Shown here piece by piece: positions 8,381-17,276 of a stretch of 64,000 nucleotides of DNA. The DNA comes from Nitrospirota bacterium (GTDB lineage Bacteria > JACPQY01), in assembly GCA_016180645.1 (NCBI GenBank), contig JACPAV010000019.1:118481-182480 (forward strand). The letters are read 5' to 3'. A model generated the notes under the pieces. The model was not told the origin of the DNA. It ran no database searches and worked only from the letters and a program-made list of their open reading frames with translations. The position numbers were made by a program, and so were the translations under genes. Positions within the stretch are counted from its first letter, which is position 1. Each line of letters opens with the position of its first letter.

Positions 8381-9523
8381 TCATCCGCCGATCTTGAGAC
8401 TTTCCTGTTGACCCGATGACTCCATCGTCCCATGACCAGATTCCGCCATCACGGCCAACTGCCCGCAGGCCGCCAGGATATCCCGGCCCCGGCTCTTCCT
8501 CACCAGCGCGCGCACACCTCCCTGAGTTACGCCGTAGGAAAAACGCGCCAACTCGTCGTCCGTCGGCCTCTCGAAAGGAAGATCCGGCGACGAATTGAAC
8601 GGGATGATATTGACCCTTGCCCGAACCTGCCCGGCGATCTCCCCCAGGGCCCTCGCATCCTGATCGCTGTCGTTGATTCCCCGCAGCAGAACGTATTCGA
8701 ACGTCAGCCTGGCGCGCGACTGCTCCCGGAATCTCCTCGCGGCCGTGAGGAGTTCGGCCAGCGGATATTTCTTGTCCACCGGCATGAGCCGACTCCTCAG
8801 ATCATCCCTTACGGCATTGATGGATAGCGCCACGTTCACCTTCACATCCGACAGCCACTCCAGCGCGGGAACCACTCCAACGGTTGAAACGGTGATCCTC
8901 CGGGGCGAAAGGCCGACTCCCTCCTTATGAACAAGATTCAGAATGGCGCGCCGCACCGCATCCCAATTGTCCGTGGGCTCTCCCATCCCCATGAACACCA
9001 GGTTGAGTCCCTCGAACCCCGTCTTCGCCGCCGCCTTGTCCTCAACCGCAGTGAAAACCTGCGCCACAATTTCTCCGGCCGTCAGGCTTCGTTTGAGCCC
9101 CATCAGCCCCGTGCGGCAGAACACACAGCCAAACGCGCATCCCACCTGGCTTGAAAGGCACAACGTCCGGCGCGGTTCTCGATCAGGACTCCTCTCGCCG
9201 CCTGCGGGGAGAAGCGAAGCGGGGCTCCGATCCTCCTCGGGAATGCAGACCGACTCGATGGCCTCCCCATCGGTCAACTCCAAAAGCCACTTCACCGTCC
9301 CATCGGATGCCACGCGCTTCTCCCGCACTTTGAGCCGCTGGATCCGGTACGCGGCGTCCAAACTCTCGCGAAACGAGGCAGGGAGGTTGCTCATCTCTTC
9401 GAATCGCCGGGCCCCACGCGCATAGATCCATTGCCAGACCTGCCGCGCACGGTACGCGGGCTGCCCCAGGGAGGCCAGCGCGGCCGTCAGTTCCTCCATA
9501 CCGAGATCCAGGATGTTGTGCAT
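8381..9523 (-). CDS. rlmN: Dual-specificity 23S rRNA A2503 / tRNA A37 methyltransferase RlmN
   Basis: Radical-SAM enzyme methylating C2 of adenosine 2503 in 23S rRNA (and A37 in some tRNAs). The 380-residue protein has the cluster motif CAFGCVFC (Cys129, 133, 136), the conserved NLVFMGMGEP segment and the C-terminal AACGQLA cysteine. The start at 9523 matches the family N-terminus (ILDLGMEEL); an ORF extension to 9610 does not. A -10 hexamer lies only 9 nt upstream, so the message may be leaderless. Odd feature: residues ~100-118 are an extra stretch between IPEEDR and RTLCLSSQVG that E. coli RlmN lacks. Confidence 0.92.
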   Translation of the reverse strand: MHNILDLGMEELTAALASLGQPAYRARQVWQWIYARGARRFEEMSNLPASFRESLDAAYRIQRLKVREKRVASDGTVKWLLELTDGEAIESVCIPEEDRSPASLLPAGGERSPDREPRRTLCLSSQVGCAFGCVFCRTGLMGLKRSLTAGEIVAQVFTAVEDKAAAKTGFEGLNLVFMGMGEPTDNWDAVRRAILNLVHKEGVGLSPRRITVSTVGVVPALEWLSDVKVNVALSINAVRDDLRSRLMPVDKKYPLAELLTAARRFREQSRARLTFEYVLLRGINDSDQDARALGEIAGQVRARVNIIPFNSSPDLPFERPTDDELARFSYGVTQGGVRALVRKSRGRDILAACGQLAVMAESGHGTMESSGQQESLKIGG

Positions 9524-9532
9524 GGGGAGGGG

Positions 9533-9540
9533 ATTATAAT
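9533..9540. promoter_or_regulatory. Overlapping divergent -10 hexamers
   Basis: The octamer ATTATAAT contains TATAAT on both strands (minus 9533-9538, plus 9535-9540) in the gap between rlmN and the divergent DJ-1 gene. On the minus strand it would start a near-leaderless rlmN message. No good -35 hexamer is visible in either direction. Confidence 0.4.
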
Positions 9541-9610
9541 CCGTCCTCCTCTCCAAAGGAACATACGCGGACTTGACCCCACATCGATCCTCCGCTACAT
9601 AGAGGGGCAA

Positions 9611-10141
9611 ATGAACCCGAGCTCATGCCGCGCCGCCATCCTGGTCGAGGATCTCTACCAGGACCAGGAAGTCTGGTATCCGCTCTTCCGGCTCAGAGAG
9701 GCCGGCGCCAAAGTCAGCGTCCTCGGAACCGGCTCGAAGACCACCTACGCCAGCAAGCACGGCTACCCCATTCAGGTGGACGGCAAAGTGGATGACGCCA
9801 AGGCCGGCGATTTTCAATGCGTCATTATTCCCGGCGGGTACGCACCCGACATCCTCCGCCGCTACGAAGGGGTCCTCCGATTTGTTCGAGACGCGGATCA
9901 ACGGGAAGCCGCCATCGGTTCCATCTGTCATGGACCCTGGGTCCTCTGCTCCGCGAACGTCCTCAAGGGACGCCGCGCGACGTGCTTCCACGCCATCAAG
10001 GACGACGTGGTGAACGCCGGCGCCACGTACTCCGATGAAGAAGTCGTTGTGGACCGCAATCTGGTCACGTCCCGAAAGCCCGAAGATCTTCCGGCCTTCA
10101 TGAGAGAGATCCTCAAGCTCCTGGAAACGAGGAAATCATGA
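9611..10141 (+). CDS. DJ-1/PfpI family protein (type 1 glutamine amidotransferase-like)
   Basis: A 176-residue single-domain protein with the DJ-1/PfpI nucleophile elbow at GSICHGPW (Cys106, His107) and an N-terminal acidic pair (Glu13, Asp14). Members act as deglycases, proteases or chaperones against stress; the exact activity cannot be read from sequence. The ATG at 9611 has GAGGGG upstream. Its stop overlaps the start of the transketolase subunit (ATGA), so it may protect against reactive sugars or aldehydes handled by that enzyme; that link is inference. Confidence 0.85.
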   Translation: MNPSSCRAAILVEDLYQDQEVWYPLFRLREAGAKVSVLGTGSKTTYASKHGYPIQVDGKVDDAKAGDFQCVIIPGGYAPDILRRYEGVLRFVRDADQREAAIGSICHGPWVLCSANVLKGRRATCFHAIKDDVVNAGATYSDEEVVVDRNLVTSRKPEDLPAFMREILKLLETRKS

Positions 10142-11031
10142 GCGCGCCATCCCTTTCGCTGTCCGCCGTCCCCACGCCGCCCTCCTCTCATCGCCTGTCT
10201 CCACAGGATCTGGCCCTGCTGAAGAAAACCGCATACGAGCTCCGGAAGGATGTCGTCACCATGGTCTATCGCGCGAAGTCCGGCCATCCCGGCGGAGCGC
10301 TGGGGCATCTGGACGTGCTCTGGGTCCTCTTCGCCAAGTTTATGCGTCACGATCCGCGCAATCCCAAGTGGCCCGACCGTGACCGGTTTGTCCTCTCGAA
10401 CGGCCACACCTGTCCCGGCATCTACTCGGTTCTCGCGCACTTCGGATACTTCCCACGCGAGGACCTCTGGACCTTTCGCAAAATGGGCAGTCATGTCCAG
10501 GGCCACATCTCCAGCAAGCACACGCCCGGCGTGGAGACCGACGGCGGATCCCTCGGCATGGGTCTCTCGCAGGGAAAGGGAATCGCCATGGCCACAAGGC
10601 TCGATGGACGGCCCTCCCGCGTCTACGTCCTCATGAGCGACGGGGAACAACAGGAGGGCCAGACGTGGGAAGCGGCCATGGGCGCCGCCCACTACAAAGT
10701 GGACAACCTGTGCGGGATCGTCGACTACAATCGCATTCAGATCGACGGCCCTCTTCCTCAGATCAAGGACGTCGCGCCCCTCGCCGCCAAGTACAAAGCC
10801 TTCGGATGGGAAGTGTTCGACATTGATGGGCACGACTACGAACAAATCTATGATGCCCTCTCCCGCTGCGGGGAGGTGCGCGGTCGCCCCTCCGTGATCA
10901 TCTCCAACAACATCCCCGGTAAAGGAGTCTCCTACATGGAGAACACCTACAAGTGGCACCACGGCAGCCCCACGCCGGAGCAGTACGAACAGGCCATGAA
11001 GGAGCTCGATGCAGTTATCCATTCCCTCTAA
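10138..11031 (+). CDS. Transketolase, N-terminal (TPP-binding) subunit
   Basis: Carries the thiamine-diphosphate half of transketolase, moving two-carbon units in the pentose phosphate pathway. It has the family opening motif SGHPGGALGHLDVLWVLF and the TPP/Mg motif SDGEQQEGQTWEAAM...NRIQIDG. At 297 residues it covers only the N-terminal half; the other half is the next gene, overlapping by 23 nt. Split transketolases are known from archaea, Thermotoga and some other bacteria. The four-nt overlap with the upstream DJ-1 gene implies one transcript. Confidence 0.9.
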   Translation: MSAPSLSLSAVPTPPSSHRLSPQDLALLKKTAYELRKDVVTMVYRAKSGHPGGALGHLDVLWVLFAKFMRHDPRNPKWPDRDRFVLSNGHTCPGIYSVLAHFGYFPREDLWTFRKMGSHVQGHISSKHTPGVETDGGSLGMGLSQGKGIAMATRLDGRPSRVYVLMSDGEQQEGQTWEAAMGAAHYKVDNLCGIVDYNRIQIDGPLPQIKDVAPLAAKYKAFGWEVFDIDGHDYEQIYDALSRCGEVRGRPSVIISNNIPGKGVSYMENTYKWHHGSPTPEQYEQAMKELDAVIHSL

Positions 11032-11971
11032 GGAACAGGCCTTCACACGCGATGCCTACGGCGACGCCCTCGCCGAAGTCGGCGCCCTTTACAAAGACGT
11101 CGTCGCTCTGGATGCGGATCTCTCCTCCTCCACCAAAACCGCCATCTTTGGAAAGAAGTTTCCCGAGCGGTTCTTCAACATGGGCGTCTCCGAAGCCGAT
11201 CTCATGTCCACGGCGGCCGGCATGGCCCGATCCGGGAAGATCCCTTTCGCCAGCACGTTCGCCATCTTCGGCGCCGGCAAGGCGTGGGAAATGATCCGCC
11301 AGTCCATCGCCTATTCCTCGCTGCCCGTACGGATCGTCCTGACCCACGCCGGGGTGACCGTCGGAGAAGACGGCGCCTCCCATCAAATGTTGGAGGATCT
11401 CGCCTTGATGCGCGCCCTCCCGAACATGACCGTGATCGTTCCAGCCGATGCCGTGGAAACCCGGAAGGTCATCCACGCCGTGGTCGATCTCCCCGGCCCG
11501 GCGTACGTCCGCCTCTCCCGCAACAAATCGCCCGTGTTCCTTCCCGCCGACTACGATTTCCACATCGGCAAAGCCACGGTCCTCCGGGAGGGCCGCGACG
11601 TCAGCCTCATCGCCTGCGGACAGCTCGTGTACCCCGCTCTGGAAGCCGCGGAAATCCTCCACTCGCAGGGTATCCAAGCACGTGTGGTCAATATGTCCAC
11701 CCTCAAGCCCATCGATGCGGACACGATCGCAACCTGCGCCCGGGAAACGCGCGGAATCGTCACCTTGGAGGAGCACAACGTCATCGGCGGGCTCGCCGAA
11801 GCGGTATCGCGCGTGCTTGCCGCACGACAACCGGCCCGACTCCATCCCATTGCCGTGCAGGACCGATTCGGCCTCTCCGGCACGGCCGAGGAGCTTCTGG
11901 CCTTCTTCGGCTTCACGAAGGAAAAGATCGCCGAACAGACCCGCGCGTTCGTCGCCTCTTTGGGCGCCTGA
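11009..11971 (+). CDS. Transketolase, C-terminal subunit
   Basis: Pyrimidine-binding and C-terminal domains of the split transketolase, 320 residues. MGVSEADLMSTAAGMARSGK with its conserved Glu, the THAGVTVGEDGASHQMLEDLA stretch and the C-terminal domain (VNMSTLKPIDADTI, EEHNVIGGLAEAV) are all present. It should pair with the upstream subunit to form an active heteromer. Resemblance to the 1-deoxyxylulose-5-phosphate synthase C-half is expected, but the N-terminal partner is transketolase-like. Confidence 0.9.
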   Translation: MQLSIPSKEQAFTRDAYGDALAEVGALYKDVVALDADLSSSTKTAIFGKKFPERFFNMGVSEADLMSTAAGMARSGKIPFASTFAIFGAGKAWEMIRQSIAYSSLPVRIVLTHAGVTVGEDGASHQMLEDLALMRALPNMTVIVPADAVETRKVIHAVVDLPGPAYVRLSRNKSPVFLPADYDFHIGKATVLREGRDVSLIACGQLVYPALEAAEILHSQGIQARVVNMSTLKPIDADTIATCARETRGIVTLEEHNVIGGLAEAVSRVLAARQPARLHPIAVQDRFGLSGTAEELLAFFGFTKEKIAEQTRAFVASLGA

Positions 11972-11990
11972 AGCGCGTTTGCGTGTCATG

Positions 11991-12034
11991 CTGAATTCGT
12001 TTCAGCATCCGGAAACATCCTGAAACAAATTCGG
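11991..12034. repeat. Hairpin repeat upstream of ftsE
   Basis: CTGAATTCGTTTCAG (11991-12005) pairs imperfectly with CTGAAACAAATTCGG (12020-12034) across a 14-nt loop. It lies in the 76-nt gap between the transketolase genes and ftsE and could attenuate or end the upstream message. GTCATGCTGAA...TTTCAGCATC units of this sort are common dispersed repeats in bacteria. Confidence 0.5.
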
Positions 12035-12047
12035 GACGACACCCAAC

Positions 12048-12707
12048 ATGGTCCAACTCCACCACGTCTTCGCAGGATACGGAAAAGATTCTCCCGCCCT
12101 GCACGATCTCACCTTCAAGCTCGAAAAAGGGGAGTTTGTCTTTCTGACCGGACCGAGCGGCGCCGGGAAGACCACTCTCCTCCGGATCCTGTACGGCGAT
12201 GTCCGACCCGCCGCGGGACAAGTCCTCGTGGGCGGCCGAAACCTGGGCCGGATTCCGCCTCGTGAAATTCCCTACCTCCGCCGCACGATCGGTGTGGTTT
12301 TCCAGGATTTCCAGTTGCTCCCGCATCGAACGGTCTTCGACAACGTGGCCCTCCCTCTCGAGATCCGAAGCTTCCCCCAAAGGGAAATCCATAGGCGCGT
12401 CACCGGAATCCTGAAGGTCGTGGGGCTCGCCCACCGTATGGAAGCTCCCGCGGAAAAACTCTCCGGAGGGGAACAGCAACGCACCGCCATCGCCCGAGCC
12501 ATCGTCGGGGAGCCTTCACTTGTCCTCGCCGACGAGCCGACCGGCAATCTGGATGACGCGCTGGCCGCAGAAATCATGGAGCTCTTCGAGCGAATCAACT
12601 TCAAGGGCTCCAGCGTCATCGTGGCCACACACAACCGCTGGCTTCTTCAGGAATATCCCCGCCGGACGCTGACCCTGGACAAGGGCCGCCTCGAGGCCGA
12701 GAGCTGA
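12048..12707 (+). CDS. ftsE: Cell-division ATP-binding protein FtsE
   Basis: ATPase of the FtsEX complex, which relays divisome state to periplasmic murein hydrolase activators. The 219-residue ABC protein has Walker A GPSGAGKTT, the signature LSGGEQQR and Walker B LVLADEPTGN, with FtsE-like spacing and length. ftsX follows after 5 nt, and an EnvC-type activator after that. Confidence 0.93.
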   Translation: MVQLHHVFAGYGKDSPALHDLTFKLEKGEFVFLTGPSGAGKTTLLRILYGDVRPAAGQVLVGGRNLGRIPPREIPYLRRTIGVVFQDFQLLPHRTVFDNVALPLEIRSFPQREIHRRVTGILKVVGLAHRMEAPAEKLSGGEQQRTAIARAIVGEPSLVLADEPTGNLDDALAAEIMELFERINFKGSSVIVATHNRWLLQEYPRRTLTLDKGRLEAES

Positions 12708-12712
12708 AGATC

Positions 12713-13606
12713 ATGGAGCGACTCCTATACTTCCTCGGGCGGACGTGGAGGCAACTCCGCTCGGCTACGGCCCTCAACCTTCTCAGCCTCCTGACCTTCG
12801 CGATCAGCATGACGATCCTCTCCGTCTACGCCCTGCTCTTCACCAACTTGTCCGAACTCACCCAGGTGTGGAACCGCCGGATCCAGATCCACGCTTACCT
12901 CAAGGACGGCCTCAAACCCGACGACGCTGAAGCCATACGCCACACCCTCCTCACCCTCCCGGGCGTGCGGGAGGCCGCCTACATCTCCAAGGATGAGGCC
13001 ATCCGGGAGGTCCGGTCAAACCTCGGCGATTCGGCCAGCTTCCTCGAAGGGATCGAATCGAATCCATTTCCGGCCTCCTTTCAAGTCTCCCTCGAGCCCC
13101 GCTACCGGCATCCCGATCGCATTCGAGAGATCGTCGACCGCATCCGGCGCATGGAGGGAATCGAGGACGTCGAGTACGGTGAGTCCTGGGTCCGCAAGTT
13201 TTCCTCGATCCTCTCCATTCTGCGCGTGGGGGGTTATCTCCTCGGAGCGGCCCTCTTCATTGCCGTCGTCTTCATCGTCTCCAATACCATTCGCTTGTCC
13301 TTCCTTTCAAGAATGGACGAGATATCGGTCATGAAGCTCGTCGGCGCCACACCGACCTTCATCAAGATCCCTTTCTACCTCGAAGGGACCCTCCTCGGAC
13401 TTGTCGGCGGTCTTTTGGGCCTGCTTTTCGCCTACGCCTTCTACGTGGCGACCAGTAATCGCATCGATGTCTCCCTCTTTCTTCTCCTGGGCGGTGAAAC
13501 CTTCAGCTTCTTCACTCCCACAGGGCTGTCGGGCATACTCCTTCTGTCTTCCGGGCTGGGACTTCTCGGCAGCGCGCTCTCCCTCGCCCGCGCCCTGAAG
13601 TACTAG
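12713..13606 (+). CDS. ftsX: Cell-division permease FtsX
   Basis: Inner-membrane partner of FtsE, 297 residues. It has a first transmembrane segment at about residues 22-45, a periplasmic loop of about 120 residues (HAYLKDGLKPDDAEAI, PASFQVSL) that would bind the activator, then three more membrane segments; MKLVGATPTFIKIPFYLEG is the typical cytoplasmic turn before the third. It probably controls the M23 protein encoded next. Confidence 0.93.
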   Translation: MERLLYFLGRTWRQLRSATALNLLSLLTFAISMTILSVYALLFTNLSELTQVWNRRIQIHAYLKDGLKPDDAEAIRHTLLTLPGVREAAYISKDEAIREVRSNLGDSASFLEGIESNPFPASFQVSLEPRYRHPDRIREIVDRIRRMEGIEDVEYGESWVRKFSSILSILRVGGYLLGAALFIAVVFIVSNTIRLSFLSRMDEISVMKLVGATPTFIKIPFYLEGTLLGLVGGLLGLLFAYAFYVATSNRIDVSLFLLLGGETFSFFTPTGLSGILLLSSGLGLLGSALSLARALKY

Positions 13607-13644
13607 GAACATGTAACGAAATGGATATTCAGCCCAAGTCGTTC

Positions 13645-13764
13645 GCAGGCTTAAGCCTGCGCCTACCTCGGATCCACCTCTTGGGTAGCCGCGGGCCATG
13701 TTCAACGCCGCGCCATCCGTGGCGCGGCGACATATCATGGTCCCATACCCTCCGTGGCATGGGG
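13645..13764. repeat. Intergenic palindromic repeats between ftsX and the envC-like gene
   Basis: GCAGGCTTAAGCCTGC (13645-13660, family C) recurs as GCAGGCTAAAGCCTGC at 24155-24170. The 13693-13744 stretch matches the repeat at 4034-4085. The hairpin CCCATACCC...GGCATGGGG (about 13743-13764) is an inverted copy of 24006-24029 and 39619-39642. The open reading frame of the next gene runs through this DNA, but it is not likely to be translated. Confidence 0.6.
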
Positions 13765-14934
13765 CTTCAGCCCGCGTCCTCCAGGAATCTCTTGCAGACG
13801 TCATTCAACGCGGGACTATTCATGGCTCTCCTCGCCGTCTCAACGCCTCTCCAAGCCGAGCCGCCATCACGCACTCTTTCGGAACTGCAACGGGTCCAGA
13901 ACGAAATGAAGGAGGTCCAGGACGTCCTCGGCCGAATCAATAGGGACGAAACGCGCATCCTCAAGGAACTGGAGGATATCGATCGGCGCGTCCAGACGAC
14001 CCGCCGCGACCTTACACGCCTTCAGGGCGAATTGCGGCGCCGCACCCGCGAGGTGGCCGGGCTGAAGAAGGACCGGGAGAACCTTCGCAAAGGGCTCAGG
14101 CGAAAGGAAGTCGAGCTCACCCTCCGATTGCGGGCGTTCTACAAGTTTGGTAGGATGAGTTGGATCAAGATGATCCTCAATCCTTCCGATCTGGAGGTGA
14201 TTCCTCGCCAAGTCAAATATATGGTTTCGCTCGCCGAGTACGACTCCAGCCGAATCCGGGGCTATCAGAAGGATCTGACCGTTCTCCGACGCAAGGAAGC
14301 CCGTCTGGAAGAGGCCAAGCAGGTGGTTGTCGTCCGCCTGGGCGAGCTTCAGCAGGAACAGAAGAAGCTCGACGCCGATCGGCGGAAGAAGGTTGCCATT
14401 CGCTCCGAACTCTCCGCCCAGAAGGAACTGAACCAGAAGCTGCTCAGTGAGTTGGAAAAGGCCGCACAAGAACTGCAACACATGTTCGATGTGTTCGACG
14501 CGCAGCCTCGTCGCGACACCGGATGCGACCTGGCCCAGGCCAAGGGCCGGCTCACCTGGCCCGTTCACGGCAGCATCGTCACCGGCTTCGGACCTCGATT
14601 CGATTCGTCCGCCGGTGTAACCCTTCATTCCAACGGCATCGAGATCGCCGCCGCCGCGGGCACCCAGGTTCGCGCCGTCTGCGACGGCCAGGTGATTTTC
14701 GCCGACTGGTTCCGCGGCTACGGACAACTCGTCATTCTTTCCCACGGAGACCACTACTACTCCGTCTATGGGCATGCCTCGGAACTCCTCAAGCAGAAAG
14801 GCGACCTGGTCGTGCAGGGCGAACCTCTGGCCATCACCGGAGAGAGCGGTAGCGCGTCCACGACGGGCGTCTACTTCGAAGTCCGCCACCGGAATTCCGC
14901 CATGGATCCGCTCGATTGGCTCACGGCGCCATGA
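13759..14934 (+). CDS. envC: EnvC-like murein hydrolase activator (coiled coil plus LytM/M23 domain)
   Basis: Periplasmic protein with a signal peptide (hydrophobic stretch ending STPLQA), a long coiled coil at about residues 45-255 and a C-terminal M23 domain (WPVHGSIVTGFGPRFD ... YGHASELL ... VYFEVRH). In the M23 domain the first zinc His is replaced: the motif reads SNGIEIAA where active enzymes have HxGxD. This fits EnvC/NlpD-type activators, which do not cut peptidoglycan themselves. Start uncertain: 13759, a TTG near 13792 with AGGA before it, or ATG 13822. It follows ftsEX, as expected for its regulator. Confidence 0.85.
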   Translation: MGLQPASSRNLLQTSFNAGLFMALLAVSTPLQAEPPSRTLSELQRVQNEMKEVQDVLGRINRDETRILKELEDIDRRVQTTRRDLTRLQGELRRRTREVAGLKKDRENLRKGLRRKEVELTLRLRAFYKFGRMSWIKMILNPSDLEVIPRQVKYMVSLAEYDSSRIRGYQKDLTVLRRKEARLEEAKQVVVVRLGELQQEQKKLDADRRKKVAIRSELSAQKELNQKLLSELEKAAQELQHMFDVFDAQPRRDTGCDLAQAKGRLTWPVHGSIVTGFGPRFDSSAGVTLHSNGIEIAAAAGTQVRAVCDGQVIFADWFRGYGQLVILSHGDHYYSVYGHASELLKQKGDLVVQGEPLAITGESGSASTTGVYFEVRHRNSAMDPLDWLTAP

Positions 14935-14994
14935 CCCCGCAACTCCGATGAAATCTCAAATCTCCAATCTGAAATCCCCGCTGCGGGGTGCACC

Positions 14995-16248
14995 TTGACC
15001 TCCCGTCGCGCCCTCTTCACGGTATTCATCCTTGCCGTGGGTCTCACCATGGCGCTCACTCCCGCGTGGATCGGTCCCTCCTTCCTCCGCGCGAAGGAAG
15101 ACGACCACTACCAGAAACTCAAGATCTTCTCCGAAGCCCTCGACTATGTGGAGAAGAACTACGTCGAGGAAGTCGAGTTCGACAAACTCGTGGGCGGCGC
15201 CATCGACGGCATGCTCCGTTCCCTCGATCCCCACAGCTCCTTCATGAGCAAGGACATGTACCAGGAGATGCAGATTGAAACATCCGGCCAGTTCGGGGGA
15301 CTCGGTATGGAAATCACCATGCGCGACGGCATCCTCACGGTCGTTTCACCCATCGAGGAAACACCCGCCTTCCGGGCCGGAATCCAGGCCGGCGATCGAA
15401 TCCTGCTCATCGATAATGAGTCGACGGCCCAAATGAGCCTCATGGACGCGCTGAGAAAGTTGAGAGGGCCAAAAGGGGCAAAAGTCTCCCTCAGCATCAT
15501 CCGAGAGGGCGTCGATGAGCCCAAGGCGTATACGCTCACCCGGGACATCATCAAAATCCAGAGCGTGAAATGGGCCGACCTCAACGACGGATACGGGTAC
15601 CTCCGGGTTCGTTCTTTTCAGGAGGGCACGAGCAAGGAAATCGAGGCCGCACTGACCAAAATCGAGAAGAGTCCCACTCCACTGAGGGGCGTCATTCTCG
15701 ATTTGCGCAACAATCCCGGCGGCCTGCTTGAGGAGGCGGTGAACGTCAGCGACCTGTTCCTTGAGGCCGGGGACATCGTGACGATCAAAGGGAGGCGCGT
15801 CGCCAAGAAGACGTACACGGCTAAGAACGACGGCAAGCATCCCGCCTTCCTCATGATCGTTCTCGTCAACAAGGGCTCCGCCAGCGCCTCGGAGATCGTG
15901 GCTTCCGCCCTGAGGGAGAACAACCGTGCCCTGCTTCTGGGGGCTCAGACCTTCGGGAAAGGCTCGGTACAGACCATCGTCCCCTTGGAAGACGGTTCCG
16001 CCATCCGCGTCACCACCGCCTTGTATTACACGCCCAAAGAACACTCGCTCCAGAACAAAGGGGTGATCCCGGACATTCAGGTGGACGAAAAGGAGCTGTA
16101 TGCGAAGGCCGCCGGGGCCGATGGCAAGGGGCAGGATCAGGACGTCGTCCGCGCTTACGATCCCGCGCACGACCCGGTCGTGGGCAGGGCTCTGGAGCTC
16201 ATCAAGAGCTGGGAGATCTTTTCAGCCGCTCTGAAGAAAGACAGTTGA
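14995..16248 (+). CDS. ctpA: Carboxy-terminal processing peptidase (S41 family, CtpA/Prc)
   Basis: Periplasmic serine protease of 417 residues that trims or degrades proteins from their C-termini. It has an N-terminal signal/anchor (residues ~5-22), a PDZ domain around residues 95-175 (GGLGMEITMRDGILTV, AGIQAGDRILLID) and the catalytic Ser in GSASAS (295-299) with Lys322 in FGKGSVQ. It starts with TTG at 14995, with GGGG upstream; no ATG is in frame nearby. Such proteases often regulate murein hydrolases, which fits its place after the EnvC-like gene. The 60-nt gap before it holds an AAATCTCAAATCTCC-type intergenic repeat. Confidence 0.92.
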   Translation: MTSRRALFTVFILAVGLTMALTPAWIGPSFLRAKEDDHYQKLKIFSEALDYVEKNYVEEVEFDKLVGGAIDGMLRSLDPHSSFMSKDMYQEMQIETSGQFGGLGMEITMRDGILTVVSPIEETPAFRAGIQAGDRILLIDNESTAQMSLMDALRKLRGPKGAKVSLSIIREGVDEPKAYTLTRDIIKIQSVKWADLNDGYGYLRVRSFQEGTSKEIEAALTKIEKSPTPLRGVILDLRNNPGGLLEEAVNVSDLFLEAGDIVTIKGRRVAKKTYTAKNDGKHPAFLMIVLVNKGSASASEIVASALRENNRALLLGAQTFGKGSVQTIVPLEDGSAIRVTTALYYTPKEHSLQNKGVIPDIQVDEKELYAKAAGADGKGQDQDVVRAYDPAHDPVVGRALELIKSWEIFSAALKKDS

Positions 16249-16282
16249 CCCCACCACCTGGAACGCCGCGCGAAGCGTGCAG

Positions 16283-16335
16283 GGGAGCAGCTTTAGCTGC
16301 TCCCAAGCAGGGAGGACCTGAAGGTCCTCCCCTAC
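16283..16335. repeat. Two-lobed palindromic repeat (family A, second copy)
   Basis: Two perfect hairpins, 16283-16304 (GGGAGCAGCT/AGCTGCTCCC) and 16310-16331 (GGGAGGACCT/AGGTCCTCCC), followed by CTAC. Same plan as the element at 7316-7412, with compensatory changes in the stems, which argues that pairing is conserved. Confidence 0.7.
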
Positions 16336-16385
16336 AGCAGGTGAGTATTGGGACGCACTCGGATCCCAACCCCCGGAGGGGCCCG

Positions 16386-17276
16386 ATGACCGGCGGAAAG
16401 CCGATTCTCGCGCTGGGCATCATTATCGGGATCGCCGCGGGTGCCATTGGGGCACTGGCCCTCCATCGTCTTCTCGAACAACGGGAAGATCCCATCTCGG
16501 ATTTCTCCTACCTGTTCGATCAGGATGAAGGGCCGCAGAGCACCGAGCTTCTGTTCGAGGGGTTCCAGGCGAGAGCCGAGACATGGTCCGCCCGCGCACC
16601 GAAGCCCGGATGGGCTTCCCCGCCTCTCCTTCGCCTCGTCGTCGATGACGTCGGTTACAACATCGATGCCGTTGATGTGCTCCTGAGCGCTTCCAATCAG
16701 ATAACTCTGGCCGTCCTGCCCAATGCCCCGTTCCGTTCGGCGGCCGTCGATCGCGCCACCCGCGCGGGCGCATCCGTTCTCCTCCATATGCCCATGGAGG
16801 CCCATGATCGTTCGAAAAACCGCGAGCGGCCCATGCTCCTGACCTCCATGGAGGACCATGTGTTGGCCTCCGTTCTGGAGAAGTCCATCGCCGATCTCGG
16901 TCCGATCCAGGGTGTGTCCAACCACATGGGGTCACGCTTCACGGAAAACCGCCGGTCCCTGTCCCCCGTCATGGATGTCATCTATGCCCATCAGTTCTAC
17001 TTCCTGGACAGTGTCACCTCGTCGCGAACCATCGCCTTCCAGGCGGCCCGCGCCCGGGGCATTCCTGCGGCCGCACGCGACATCTTCCTGGACGCCGATC
17101 ACACCCCCGACGGCGTGCGCCGCGCATGGTCGGTGGCCATGCGAATTGCCCAGATCAAGGGAGATACCGTGGCCATCTATCATCCCCATCCGGCCACCCT
17201 CCACACGATGGCTCAGCTTCTCCGCCAATCTTCATCTCAAGTATCATATGCTCTTATTACGCCAACTCCTCATTAG
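16386..17276 (+). CDS. Divergent polysaccharide deacetylase family protein (YibQ type)
   Basis: A 296-residue protein with an N-terminal membrane anchor (residues 6-28) and the divergent deacetylase fold: RLVVDDVGYN, LAVLPNAPF, LLHMPMEAHD, QGVSNHMGSRFTE and IYHPHPAT. In E. coli the yibQ gene also sits beside envC, so a role in peptidoglycan or cell separation is likely; catalytic activity of this family is unproven. The start at 16386 follows GGAGGGG; the frame upstream is repeat DNA. Confidence 0.8.
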   Translation: MTGGKPILALGIIIGIAAGAIGALALHRLLEQREDPISDFSYLFDQDEGPQSTELLFEGFQARAETWSARAPKPGWASPPLLRLVVDDVGYNIDAVDVLLSASNQITLAVLPNAPFRSAAVDRATRAGASVLLHMPMEAHDRSKNRERPMLLTSMEDHVLASVLEKSIADLGPIQGVSNHMGSRFTENRRSLSPVMDVIYAHQFYFLDSVTSSRTIAFQAARARGIPAAARDIFLDADHTPDGVRRAWSVAMRIAQIKGDTVAIYHPHPATLHTMAQLLRQSSSQVSYALITPTPH

